Source: an uncultured Synergistales bacterium
Lineage (GTDB): Bacteria > Synergistota > Synergistia > Synergistales > Aminobacteriaceae
Direction of reading: 5' to 3'
DNA: 58,991 bases
Assembly: GCA_905233215.1 (NCBI GenBank)
Contig: CAJODC010000001.1
Location: 1-58,991 of the forward strand
A model generated the notes under the pieces. It was not told where the DNA came from. It did no database searches and was given only the letters and a program-made list of their open reading frames with translations. Made by a program: the position numbers and the translations under genes. Shown here piece after piece: positions 25,138 to 33,514 of the stretch. Each line of letters begins with the position of its first letter. Positions within the stretch are counted from its first letter, which is position 1.

Positions 25138-28100
25138 TTGATTAACCGTCAAAAAATGAGAACGTTGACTCGTTCCCTCAGTAACAAGACCATATTTGAA
25201 CGTGCTGGAATTTCGGCAAGAGCCTATCTGACTCCAACAGATGGCCACACTCTTGCGATATTCCCTGACATGTCGCTTGTCTCATCATTCGCTCAGGACT
25301 TCAAAGCCTTTCACCCTGACAAAAATGTTTTCGTCCTCCCCGAAATGCCTATGTCGCCTCAAAGCGCAAGCATTCGAGCCCTTCTTCTTGAACGAGGCGA
25401 AACGATAAAACGATGGACAGAGTCAGGCGGTGTCATGGCCGCTTCACCCGGTGCGCTGATGGCCTCGTGTCTTGTCGGACTGTCTGACGTGAAGTTATCG
25501 CTCTCTCAGAATTTCGACCCCGACTCGCTGAGAGACTGGCTGACGAAATCAGGCTACACTCCTTCGAGTCTTGTGTGGCTTCCGGGACAGTTCGCTCAAA
25601 GAGGATTCATTCTCGACATTTACGACCCTTCATACGCAATGCCGATAAGACTCGAATTTATTGATGACGAAATCGAACGCATAGGAGCGTTTCACCCTGA
25701 CACGCAGAAATCAAGCAGTCAGTTAATGTCCATCGACACTGTAACGCTTCACGGCATAACGGAAGCGAATCGCTCTTCAACTGTACCGCTCATGCCGTCT
25801 GACACGTTAATCATTCTGAATGACCCTGTGAAAATTGAGACACAAGCCGAGTCATTCATGTGGCTATGGAGCGAAATTTTTGACACACTTAATGCAGGCT
25901 ACGATGTTGAGAACTGGTCTGAAGTTTTCTTGACACTCTCAAAATTTCCCATCGTCAGAATCACTAATGACCCGTCAAAATCCGATGCCGAGTTCCCGAC
26001 AGACTCTCTTCCTTCGTTCAAGGGAGACGCTTCGGTGATACTCAAGCTGTGCGATGACCTTTCACGAAGGGATTACAGCGTAGAAATTTTCACGAGTAAT
26101 CCAGTGTTCCAAAAACTGCCGTACACCGTTCATGATGAAAATTTGTCGTCAGGTTTTGTTGACAACGAGGCCAAAAAAGTTTTCATCTCAGACCGTGAAC
26201 TTTCAGGGATAAATTCTCTGCCGTCATTGTCGCAGAGGCACACTCCGAATGATTGGAGCTTCGGCCTGAAACTTTCGCCCGGCCAGCTTGTGATACATGA
26301 GGATTACGGGACGGGAATATTTCGGGGAGTTGAGACGATTGAGGGGACTGGAGGATTTCCGCTTGATGTAATAACGATTGAGTTCGCCGACAAACAAAGG
26401 CTTCTGATACCCGTAACACAGTCAGAAAAAATAGTCGGCCTCAATGAACACGAAAGCGAGTCGTCAAAAATCGACAGCCTTCGAGGTAAATCGTGGAAAA
26501 AGAATCTCCAAAAGACTCAGGAACGCGCACAAAAAGAAGCTGCTGCCCTAATGGAAATTTTCGCTAAACGAGAGCTTGAACGCCGTGAACCTTACGCCGA
26601 AAATGACGAAGCCTATGACGAATTTGTGAGAGCCTTCACTTTCAACGAGACGGGCGACCAGCTCAAAGCCGTCAGCGAAATCATGAAGGACTTGTCATCA
26701 CACTTTCCGATGGACAGGCTTTTAGTCGGCGATGTGGGTTTCGGAAAAACTGAAGTAGCGATGAGGGCAGCGTTTCGAGTGGTCATGAGCGGATTTCAGG
26801 TCTGTGTTCTTGTGCCGACAACGATACTGGCTCAACAGCATTACACGGCGTTTCAGTCGAGATTGTCGGGCTTCCCTGTAAGAGTCGGCTTACTGTCTCG
26901 TTTCGCCACCGCTAAACAGGCCAGAGAGGTTCTACAGTCAACCGAAGAGGGAAAGATTGATATACTGATAGGGACACACAAGCTGTTACGTGACGGAGTG
27001 AAGTTCAAACATTTAGGACTGCTGGTGATTGACGAGGAACACAGATTCGGAGTCATGGACAAGGAGAGCCTGAAATTTTCTTACGGCAACGTTGATGTTC
27101 TGAGTCTTTCAGCGACACCGATACCGAGAACTTTGGCGATGGCGTTGAGGGGATTGAGGAGCATTTCTGTTTTGTCGACACCGCCGGAGGACAGACTGCC
27201 GATCATGACGTACACGGGGCAGTTCAGCGCAGGAACGGTAAGACGAGCGGTAACGTTTGAACTGAATCGCGGAGGCCAAGTATATTTTCTGTCCTGCAAA
27301 ATTTCGAGGATAGCGGAATACATGAAGATGCTGACGGCGTTTTTTCCTGACGCTGTGATAAAGACTGCTCACGGCCAGATGAAAGAGAAGGAACTTGAAG
27401 CTACGATGCTTGAGTTCTATGACGGAAAGATAGACATACTCGTAGCGACAACGATAATCGAGAGCGGACTTGATGTAGGGCGGGCCAACACGATAATCAT
27501 CGACAACTCCGAAGAACTCGGACTGGCTCAAATGTACCAGTTAAGAGGCAGAGTCGGCAGAAGGGGTGAAAAGGCATTCGCTTACTTCTTCTACCCTGAT
27601 GAAGCTAGCCTGAACAAGGATACAAGGGAACGCCTCGAAGCTATTTCAACGATGACGGAACTCGGCTCAGGTTACGAGATAGCACGGAGAGACTTGGACA
27701 TTCGGGGAGGCGGTGAGGCTGGCGGAACTAATCAGCACGGTAACAGCCGTAACAGTTCCTACAATATTTTCTACAAGATGCTTGAACAGGAACTAGACAG
27801 GCTTCGAGGAAAAGACAAAATCCCTCAGCCCGATATTATTTCCGACAGGGGAAGCGGTTTCATTCCGGCAAGCTATATCCCTCAAGACGATGTTAGACTG
27901 ACTCTCTACAGGAGAATCATTAACGCTTTGGGATTTGACGAGATGGACGCTCTTTGCGATGAGATTGCCGACCGTTTCGGGAAAGTTCCGGGTGATGTGA
28001 GCTATCTAGTTGGGCTGACTGTAGCGAGGAATTTCGGCGGACGTTACGGTATTCATGAAGTCAGCGTGAGGAGAGGCACTGTAACGGTAAAACACAAGGG

Positions 28101-28182
28101 CTCAGAAATTCCCGAACGTATGAGAAAATATCTCAAGACATTAGGCCGTAACGTAAAATACACAGTGGAGGCAGAAAGATAA
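25138..28182 (+). CDS. mfd: transcription-repair coupling factor Mfd
   Basis: A 1014-residue Mfd, somewhat shorter than the usual 1100-1180. Domains: UvrB-homology part (about 20-340), CarD/RNAP-interaction domain (LSPGQLVIHEDYGTGIFRG, about 378-396), SF2 helicase (Walker A DVGFGKTEVAMRA near 533; DEEHRFGV near 630; ATTIIESGLDVG and QLRGRVGR), and TRCF C-terminal domain (DIRGGGEAGG). It dislodges stalled RNA polymerase and recruits UvrA. The start is TTG 25138 with GGAGAG 7 bases upstream. Downstream the P-loop gene begins directly at the stop codon. Shortening is within the N-terminal UvrB-like portion. Confidence 0.95.
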   Translation: MINRQKMRTLTRSLSNKTIFERAGISARAYLTPTDGHTLAIFPDMSLVSSFAQDFKAFHPDKNVFVLPEMPMSPQSASIRALLLERGETIKRWTESGGVMAASPGALMASCLVGLSDVKLSLSQNFDPDSLRDWLTKSGYTPSSLVWLPGQFAQRGFILDIYDPSYAMPIRLEFIDDEIERIGAFHPDTQKSSSQLMSIDTVTLHGITEANRSSTVPLMPSDTLIILNDPVKIETQAESFMWLWSEIFDTLNAGYDVENWSEVFLTLSKFPIVRITNDPSKSDAEFPTDSLPSFKGDASVILKLCDDLSRRDYSVEIFTSNPVFQKLPYTVHDENLSSGFVDNEAKKVFISDRELSGINSLPSLSQRHTPNDWSFGLKLSPGQLVIHEDYGTGIFRGVETIEGTGGFPLDVITIEFADKQRLLIPVTQSEKIVGLNEHESESSKIDSLRGKSWKKNLQKTQERAQKEAAALMEIFAKRELERREPYAENDEAYDEFVRAFTFNETGDQLKAVSEIMKDLSSHFPMDRLLVGDVGFGKTEVAMRAAFRVVMSGFQVCVLVPTTILAQQHYTAFQSRLSGFPVRVGLLSRFATAKQAREVLQSTEEGKIDILIGTHKLLRDGVKFKHLGLLVIDEEHRFGVMDKESLKFSYGNVDVLSLSATPIPRTLAMALRGLRSISVLSTPPEDRLPIMTYTGQFSAGTVRRAVTFELNRGGQVYFLSCKISRIAEYMKMLTAFFPDAVIKTAHGQMKEKELEATMLEFYDGKIDILVATTIIESGLDVGRANTIIIDNSEELGLAQMYQLRGRVGRRGEKAFAYFFYPDEASLNKDTRERLEAISTMTELGSGYEIARRDLDIRGGGEAGGTNQHGNSRNSSYNIFYKMLEQELDRLRGKDKIPQPDIISDRGSGFIPASYIPQDDVRLTLYRRIINALGFDEMDALCDEIADRFGKVPGDVSYLVGLTVARNFGGRYGIHEVSVRRGTVTVKHKGSEIPERMRKYLKTLGRNVKYTVEAER

Positions 28183-28746
28183 ATGTTCATGTTCATATGC
28201 GGACCGCACGCCAGCGGAAAGACAAGCATACTTCGCGCGCTTGAGAGGGATAACGTAATCACGGGCTGCGGTTATGAGATAGGCAAAGAGATTTTCTACA
28301 GGGACAGAGGACACCCTGAGAAAAGAGACGAGGAATTTGAGGTAGCATTAACTAGAATGGAGCTTGAACGGGATTACAGGTTCGCCAAGATGCCGGGAGT
28401 CTCAGCGTCTGAAACATGGCACCCGGGAAATCTCGCTTATGTCGCAGTACGTAACCCAAAAAGTTTCAAGAGGCTTTCGGCAATAATGAGGACATCGCCG
28501 TTAATCGAAACAGCTTGGGGAATAAAATTGCTGACGACCCCCGAACAAATGCACGAACGCACAAAAACTTTCAGCGAGAATAAAACATGGGCGGTTGATT
28601 TTCATTCGAGGGTCGGCGAAAAAATTGATGACTGCCTCTACGAACTCGGACTCATGGCGAGGACTGTCAGTGTTGACACGTCAGGAGGACTCGAACACAC
28701 AATCCGATTGGTGAAAGACATCATCATTGACAGGTGTTTGAACTGA
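28183..28746 (+). CDS. P-loop NTPase, unassigned
   Basis: A 187-residue protein with a Walker A GPHASGKTSI (about residues 7-16) in the first strand-loop. The rest has a helical core and ends IIIDRCLN; the Walker B and substrate motifs are not clearly assigned. It begins on the base after the mfd stop and is probably cotranslated. It could be a kinase- or AAA-type ATPase for a nucleotide or small metabolite. I do not recognise the family. Confidence 0.7.
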   Translation: MFMFICGPHASGKTSILRALERDNVITGCGYEIGKEIFYRDRGHPEKRDEEFEVALTRMELERDYRFAKMPGVSASETWHPGNLAYVAVRNPKSFKRLSAIMRTSPLIETAWGIKLLTTPEQMHERTKTFSENKTWAVDFHSRVGEKIDDCLYELGLMARTVSVDTSGGLEHTIRLVKDIIIDRCLN

Positions 28747-28751
28747 GAGCA

Positions 28752-30740
28752 TCACAACGCTTTCACGGCAAGTTCGACAGCATCGCCACGAGTGATTTTT
28801 TCGGGCAGGGAAATTTCAGTACCTGTCAATTTTTTCACACGGTCGACCAAAGATTTTCTATCAGCATCATTCAGAGGCTCATCGACTCCGAATCGTCCTT
28901 TGTCTTTTCCTTCAGCAATTTCCTTTGCGACTTCGGGGTTGTCAAGCACAGAAGTTATATCATAGCCGACATCATACGATACCATTTCGGGCAGTTTCTC
29001 CGGCTCAAGAAGCCCGTAAAGATTCGCAAGCTGTATAGCTTTGTAGTGCTTGTTTGTCGGTGGAACGTCTGAATACTCACACAGCGACAATTTCACGCCA
29101 GCGTCAAGAAGTGCGTTCTGAACGTGAATTGCTTTGACGTTACGGGGCTGAATGTTCTGTGATACAGCGATTGCCGCCAACGCTCCGGCAGCCTGACCTG
29201 TCATCATAGTAATCGGCTGAAGTCTCAAAGCTCCTGCGACAAGTCTTGACATTGAAAGATTCTTCTCGGCAAGAATAAGGCCGTCAACATTTCGAGGCAG
29301 TAAAATATTCATAGGCACCTGAAAATTTCCGTGCGGTCTGTGTTCGAGAATGAACGATGCTTTTTCGCCTAAGTCCGACTCCATGTCAGCGTCAACGTCA
29401 GTGTGATGAAGATCAAGATGGTAACAGCCGATCGCTATTGAGTCCTGAAACTCACTGCCCTTCCTGCCGTCCTTGTAGCTCAATGAGTTCTCGAAAAGCT
29501 CACGTGATGTCAATGTCTTTTCGCCGACTCCCCTGCGTGACTCTCTGACGTAAGGCACTGGGGGTAAATGACGAGCGATAACTTTCCATTCGTCCGGCAA
29601 ATCTTTCGCTGCTTCCTGTAAGTCGCCGTATTCGTTTTCATCGACCGACCATGACTCGCCGAGTTCGTTCTGAATGTAGTAGATGAAGTGTAATGTCTTG
29701 ATGAGTGCATCACGTTCGAGTCGTTTTCGTGCTGCTCTGTCCTCAAGGTAGTAGACGGGCATTCCGTACTTGTCGCCGAATTTCTGCTGGCCGGGAAAAT
29801 CATTTCCCCAGTTCACTGAACACTTTGAGATGTTGCGCCAATTCTCACGGTCAGCGTCAAAGTAACCGGGCGTGAACGAGTCCGGCAATCCCCTGTAAGC
29901 GTTATGAGTGATGAAATCGACAGGAAGTATTACAGGGTATTCTCCTTTGAAGGTGAAACCGCCTTTTGCGACATAATTCGAGTAATTCACTCTCGCTGCA
30001 TCGTAACCGGGAAGAGGCGATTTAGGCTTGAGGTGTTCGGGGATTCCTTCCGGGTATTTGCGGATTATCGCTGTCCATGTGATGTCCTGAATCATTGCGT
30101 TAGGATTGATGCTGGGGGTGATTGAGTTGCCAGCTCTGTAATCTGCGCCTGCGAGGGGAAGAATATCGCCGTATTCTGTAGCGTCAATGAGGACTTTGCA
30201 TGTGATGCTCTTCATTCCTTCGGGAGTTTTGACGATTACGCTGTTGATTCGGGGTGCTTCGCTTACGCTGTCGCCTGTTACGGAGATGACTTCATCTTTT
30301 CCGACGCCGACAATCTCGGAGTTATAGAGAATGTCGGGAGCGTCCTCGCCTCTGGCCATGTCTTGAAGGATTTTGCGTCCTACGTGGGGTTCAAAGGCTA
30401 AATTTCTGGGGTCCCAATAACTTGTGCCGATAGATTTTCCGCGAGCAGAATAATATTCATCAACCCTGCTGATGAAGTCGGCGTAAATTCCGCTTCTGCT
30501 TGAGGTTGTTGAGAGGTCGTCCATGTTGGCGACTCCTGCCGCTATTGCCTGACCTCCCAGCATCGGCGAAGGCTCAACAACTAGAACGTACGCTCCCATT
30601 GAGGCTGCCTGAATCGCTGCGGAGATTCCTCCCGTGCCTGCTCCGGCTACGATGATGTCATAATTGTCCCTGACATCGAAGGCATGAGCGGCTGTGATTG
30701 TGAGAATGAGAATGAGTGACGAAAGAAATATTTTTTTCAT
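28752..30740 (-). CDS. exported FAD-dependent oxidoreductase with SLH-like C-terminal tail
   Basis: A 662-residue protein. It starts at ATG 30740 with signal peptide MKKIFLSSLILILTITAAHA, so it works outside the cytoplasm. The FAD site is YDIIVAGAGTGGISAAIQAA (about 26-45) followed by EPSPMLGGQAIA; a middle domain has NYVAKGGFTFKGE and a second FAD strand QPITMMTGQAAGALAAIAVS near residue 500. It belongs to the FAD-dependent oxidoreductase group seen in sugar- and carboxylate-oxidising enzymes of anaerobes. The last 80 residues (TRGDAVELAVKAL end) resemble an S-layer homology unit that could hold it to the wall or outer membrane. Substrate unknown. A long leader or structured RNA locus follows upstream at 30.8 kb. 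Confidence 0.85.
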   Translation of the reverse strand: MKKIFLSSLILILTITAAHAFDVRDNYDIIVAGAGTGGISAAIQAASMGAYVLVVEPSPMLGGQAIAAGVANMDDLSTTSSRSGIYADFISRVDEYYSARGKSIGTSYWDPRNLAFEPHVGRKILQDMARGEDAPDILYNSEIVGVGKDEVISVTGDSVSEAPRINSVIVKTPEGMKSITCKVLIDATEYGDILPLAGADYRAGNSITPSINPNAMIQDITWTAIIRKYPEGIPEHLKPKSPLPGYDAARVNYSNYVAKGGFTFKGEYPVILPVDFITHNAYRGLPDSFTPGYFDADRENWRNISKCSVNWGNDFPGQQKFGDKYGMPVYYLEDRAARKRLERDALIKTLHFIYYIQNELGESWSVDENEYGDLQEAAKDLPDEWKVIARHLPPVPYVRESRRGVGEKTLTSRELFENSLSYKDGRKGSEFQDSIAIGCYHLDLHHTDVDADMESDLGEKASFILEHRPHGNFQVPMNILLPRNVDGLILAEKNLSMSRLVAGALRLQPITMMTGQAAGALAAIAVSQNIQPRNVKAIHVQNALLDAGVKLSLCEYSDVPPTNKHYKAIQLANLYGLLEPEKLPEMVSYDVGYDITSVLDNPEVAKEIAEGKDKGRFGVDEPLNDADRKSLVDRVKKLTGTEISLPEKITRGDAVELAVKAL

Positions 30741-30777
30741 GGCTTGACTCCTTTGAGTGATTTTGTGATTGAGATTG

Positions 30778-30812
30778 TAGCAGACTATGTGAATTTTATC
30801 GTCTGCTATAAT
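30778..30812 (+). promoter_or_regulatory. extended -10 promoter overlapped by an inverted repeat (possible operator)
   Basis: A perfect 8-base inverted repeat TAGCAGAC (30778-30785) / GTCTGCTA (30801-30808) with a 15-base spacer overlaps TGCTATAAT (TATAAT 30807-30812). This reads as a regulator site over a promoter that drives the structured small-ORF locus. Confidence 0.55.
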
Positions 30813-30894
30813 AACCTCACGAGGGAGTCCCAGATGAGAAACAGGGCTCATTGTCGAAACGGGGAGCCGCCCTGTGGAATTGAGGTGCAACGCT

Positions 30895-31011
30895 ATGGCT
30901 AAAGCTAAGCGCAAAACCAATAGAAAACAGCGGCGCAGTCTCTTTTACCGAATTGACATAATCGCCGCTGCTATCTACTGGGTTGTGAGGACCATCCTCT
31001 TATTCTTCTAA
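30895..31011 (+). CDS. small basic single-helix membrane protein, unassigned
   Basis: A 38-residue ORF with an excellent start: GAGGT and an 8-base spacer before ATG. The N-terminal half is strongly basic (MAKAKRKTNRKQRRS); the C-terminal half is one hydrophobic helix (IDIIAAAIYWVVRTILLFF). It is too short for most gene finders. The shape recalls small membrane peptides such as type I toxins or regulators of transporters, although most type I toxins put their charge at the C-terminus. It lies within a structured transcript with its own promoter and terminator. No homologue is claimed. Confidence 0.55.
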   Translation: MAKAKRKTNRKQRRSLFYRIDIIAAAIYWVVRTILLFF

Positions 31012-31048
31012 TGGTCAGCCCTTGAAATCGTTGGGCTAATTCACAGCG

Positions 31049-31090
31049 TTAGGGGTCATGCTAGCTCCTTCACCGCTGCCCCTATTTTAT
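31049..31090 (+). terminator. terminator of the 30.8-31.1 kb locus
   Basis: TAGGGG pairs with CCCCTA and is followed by TTTTAT. An alternative CAGCG/CGCTG stem competes with it, so conditional termination is possible. Confidence 0.55.
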
Positions 31091-31129
31091 CACCAAAACC
31101 GCCGAAACGTTAGCACCTAAAAATTCTTT

Positions 31130-31840
31130 TTAGTCCTTTCGTTTACCGAACAATCTTATCAGGTACAGGAACAAGTTAATGAAGTCCAAATACAGCGACA
31201 AAGCACCGATTACCGCAATTTTCCCGGTGGTCTCTTCATCGCTCATGCCATAGGCAAGTGATTTAATCTTCGCAGTGTCATACGCTGTCAATCCCATGAA
31301 GATTATTATTCCCATTACGCTTATGACAGTTTCAGCCATCGTTGAGCCGACAAACAGGTTAATCACCATCGCTATAATCAGTCCCCAAAGTCCCATTCTC
31401 AGGAAACTTCCCCATGATGTTATGTCGCTCTTCGTGTACAAAGCATACAGGCTCATCACTCCGAACATTCCAGCCGTTGACAGGAAAGCAGTGTATACGC
31501 TCTCTTGAGTGTAGACCAGAAGAACAACCGAACATGTTATCCCGTTCAAGACACTGTAAAGCCCGAAAAGCATCAGTGATGTTGAGGCCGAATGCTTCTG
31601 AATTGTCGCGCTCAGGTAGATTACCAGTCCGATTTCAGCAACCGCCACGATGATTATCGGTGCTTGAGAGCCGAAAAATGTTCTGATCATCGCAGGGCTT
31701 GACACTGTGAACCACGCTGTAACGGCCGTGAGTATCAAACCGAGTGCCATATACTGATAAACTTTTCGGAAAAGCGCATTCACCGCTTCAACCGTATCAA
31801 TTCCGGCAAAAGCTGGCGTGTATGATCCATATTGAGACAT
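31130..31840 (-). CDS. Bax inhibitor-1/YccA family membrane protein
   Basis: A 236-residue protein with seven hydrophobic helices and the BI-1 pattern: FRKVYQYMALGLILTAVTAW near the N-terminus and TAYDTAKIKSLAYG and ALSLYLDFINLFLYLIRLFG near the C-terminus, where the two conserved Asp of the calcium-leak pH sensor lie. Bacterial BI-1 proteins are Ca2+/H+ leak channels or FtsH modulators. Length is typical (about 230). Monocistronic; upstream TGCTAAAAT gives a likely extended -10. Its stop lies 35 bases past the small-ORF locus terminator region, facing it. Confidence 0.93.
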   Translation of the reverse strand: MSQYGSYTPAFAGIDTVEAVNALFRKVYQYMALGLILTAVTAWFTVSSPAMIRTFFGSQAPIIIVAVAEIGLVIYLSATIQKHSASTSLMLFGLYSVLNGITCSVVLLVYTQESVYTAFLSTAGMFGVMSLYALYTKSDITSWGSFLRMGLWGLIIAMVINLFVGSTMAETVISVMGIIIFMGLTAYDTAKIKSLAYGMSDEETTGKIAVIGALSLYLDFINLFLYLIRLFGKRKD

Positions 31841-31922
31841 GAAAAAATCATTCCTTTCACGTTAATCATAACTGTATTTTAGCACGTTAAATCCCCGTAA
31901 ATCGGTAAATTTTGAGTGCTTA

Positions 31923-31931
31923 TGTTACAAT
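31923..31931 (+). promoter_or_regulatory. extended -10 promoter of greA
   Basis: TGTTACAAT (TGn extended, TACAAT 31926-31931) about 112 bases before the greA start. No clear -35 box. Confidence 0.4.
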
Positions 31932-31942
31932 AACGGGGCATT

Positions 31943-32004
31943 CTTCCAACATTTGGAAGCATGTTGTTTAATGTTTTTTGTCGCAAGAAGGCAGAATGTC
32001 TGCC
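31943..32004 (+). promoter_or_regulatory. structured greA leader with two hairpins
   Basis: The about 105-base leader holds CTTCCAA/TTGGAAG (31943-31959, 3-base loop) with a T-rich stretch after it, and GGCAGA/TCTGCC (31990-32004). In Escherichia coli the greA leader gives the GraL RNA by early termination; this may be an analogous arrangement, but homology is not claimed. Confidence 0.4.
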
Positions 32005-32042
32005 GTTCCTGCGTGGATTGAAATAATGTGAAGGTGAAAATT

Positions 32043-32549
32043 TTGGCAGCTAGAAAAAATGACGTTCACGAAATGACTCGGAGCGGTTACGAGAGATTAT
32101 CCGAAGAATTGACTCACCTGCGTACAGTCAGAAGACTAGAAGTGGCAAAACAGCTTGAAGAAGCCAGAGCGTTCGGAGACCTGAGCGAGAATGCCGAGTA
32201 TGCAGCAGCAAAAGAGGAACAGGCTAAACTCGAAGACAGAATACTTGATCTTGAGGCGACACTGAGCAAAGTAACAGTAGTTGACGAAGAGAAACTCGAC
32301 ACAACAAGAGCCGGTGTAGGTCTAACCGTAACGATTAAGGACCTTGACCACGAAGGCAAGCTCTACACGTATGAGATCGTCGGTTCTGAGGAACTTTCAG
32401 GAGCAGTTGTATCAGCGTCAGGCATTCAGAGAATCTCGCAGAAGAGTCCTGTCGGTCAGGCAGTGTCGGGTCATGTTGTCGGCGAAGAAGTCATCGTGAA
32501 GATTCCCAGAGGGACTCGAAGACTGAGAATCATGGCGATCGAGAAATGA
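32043..32549 (+). CDS. greA: transcription elongation factor GreA
   Basis: A 168-residue GreA. The N-terminal coiled coil carries the acidic tip LEEARAFGDLSENAEYAAAKEEQ (about residues 39-61) that reaches into the RNA polymerase channel to trigger transcript cleavage; the C-terminal FKBP-like domain ends with SPVGQAVSGHVVGEEV. The better start is TTG 32043 with AAGGTG 7 bases upstream, not the GTG at 32028. Length matches the family (157-160, plus a few). Its TGA overlaps the ATG of the following epimerase (ATGA), so they are cotranslated. Confidence 0.93.
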   Translation: MAARKNDVHEMTRSGYERLSEELTHLRTVRRLEVAKQLEEARAFGDLSENAEYAAAKEEQAKLEDRILDLEATLSKVTVVDEEKLDTTRAGVGLTVTIKDLDHEGKLYTYEIVGSEELSGAVVSASGIQRISQKSPVGQAVSGHVVGEEVIVKIPRGTRRLRIMAIEK

Positions 32550-33514
32550 TAGATTATCCCAAGATTGACGGGCGTTACACGTGGCTTGTTACGGGCGCAG
32601 GAGGCTTCATAGGTTCACACTTGACCGAAACTCTCTTATCACTCGGACAGAAAGTAATCGGTCTCGACAACTTCAGCACAGGTTACAGGCATAATATTGA
32701 CATGGCCGTGAAGAAATCGGGACATTCTGAAAATTTCGCGTTCACCGAAGGAAACATCAATAACTCCGAAACTTGTCTGTCAGTCATGAACGGAGTCGAT
32801 TACGTTCTTCATCACGCTGCGTTCGTGTCGGTCCCTGCTTCAATGAATGAGCCTGCGAAATGTTTTGACGATAACGCAATGGGCTTCGTGAATATTCTTG
32901 AGGCTGCGAGGCTGAACGGTGTCAAGCGTGTAGTATATGCCACGTCAAGCGCAGTATACGGTGATGATGAGACGATGCCGAAAGTTGAAGGCTCAATCGG
33001 GAAATCATTGTCGCCTTACGCACTCACCAAGTACATCAATGAGTTATCCGCTGAGTTTTACACGAGGGTTTACGGACTCGAATGCACAGGGCTGAGATAC
33101 TTCAATGTCTTCGGAGTTAGACAGGACCCTAACGGAGCGTACGCCGCTGTTATTCCGAGATGGATTGACGCTGTAACGTCAGGAAAAGTCCCGGTGATCT
33201 ACGGAGACGGCGAACAGTCGAGGGACTTCTGCGCTGTTCAGAACGTAGTGAAAGCTAACATAATGGCAGCATTCTGTGAAAAGTCAGCAGGAAAAGTCTT
33301 CAACATAGGCTGCGGAGTCGAGACCAGTCTAAACGAATTACTGACGAAAATTTACTCTGTCTTCGCTCCCGGACGTGAAGTGAAAGCCGACTATCAGAGT
33401 CCCAGAGAAGGCGATATTATTCACTCGTCAGCGTCAATAGAATATGCTGAAAAAGTTTTGGGCTATGAGCCTGCTGTTTATCTTGAACAAGGATTAGAGG
33501 CAATGAAATGTTAA
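32546..33514 (+). CDS. NAD-dependent sugar-nucleotide epimerase, UDP-N-acetylglucosamine 4-epimerase type (WbpP-like)
   Basis: A 322-residue extended SDR enzyme. LVTGAGGFIGSH (about residues 14-25) is the NAD motif, SSAVYG and YALTKYINE carry the catalytic Ser/Tyr-x-x-x-Lys, and FNVFGVRQDPNGAYAAVIPR (about 190-209) is the UDP-sugar loop that is typical of WbpP/TviC-type UDP-GlcNAc(A) epimerases. It would supply a surface or capsular sugar. The gene overlaps greA and hemB (ATG inside its last codons). No neighbouring glycan cluster is present, so the product's destination is unknown. Confidence 0.88.
   Translation: MIDYPKIDGRYTWLVTGAGGFIGSHLTETLLSLGQKVIGLDNFSTGYRHNIDMAVKKSGHSENFAFTEGNINNSETCLSVMNGVDYVLHHAAFVSVPASMNEPAKCFDDNAMGFVNILEAARLNGVKRVVYATSSAVYGDDETMPKVEGSIGKSLSPYALTKYINELSAEFYTRVYGLECTGLRYFNVFGVRQDPNGAYAAVIPRWIDAVTSGKVPVIYGDGEQSRDFCAVQNVVKANIMAAFCEKSAGKVFNIGCGVETSLNELLTKIYSVFAPGREVKADYQSPREGDIIHSSASIEYAEKVLGYEPAVYLEQGLEAMKC

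Larger units (their letters stand above)
30815..31095 (+). ncRNA. structured transcript of unknown class carrying a 38-codon ORF
   Basis: From the promoter at 30807 a transcript of about 280 bases is expected. It has an outer stem ACAGGGC/GCCCTGT (30841-30876 area), a possible TGAG/CTCA stem, AGCCC/GGGCT (31018-31040) and a T-run terminator TAGGGG/CCCCTA followed by TTTTAT (31049-31089). A competing CAGCG/CGCTG pair overlaps the terminator. It matches no RNA family I can recall (not tmRNA, SRP, 6S, RNase P or a common riboswitch). It holds the small ORF at 30895. Untranslated RNA, leader or dual-function transcript are all open. Confidence 0.4.

Noticed and set aside
30815-30895. tmRNA, SRP RNA or lysine riboswitch
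   Set aside because: GAGGTGC looks like part of a lysine aptamer start, but the other kept blocks are missing; no SRP or tmRNA core is present.
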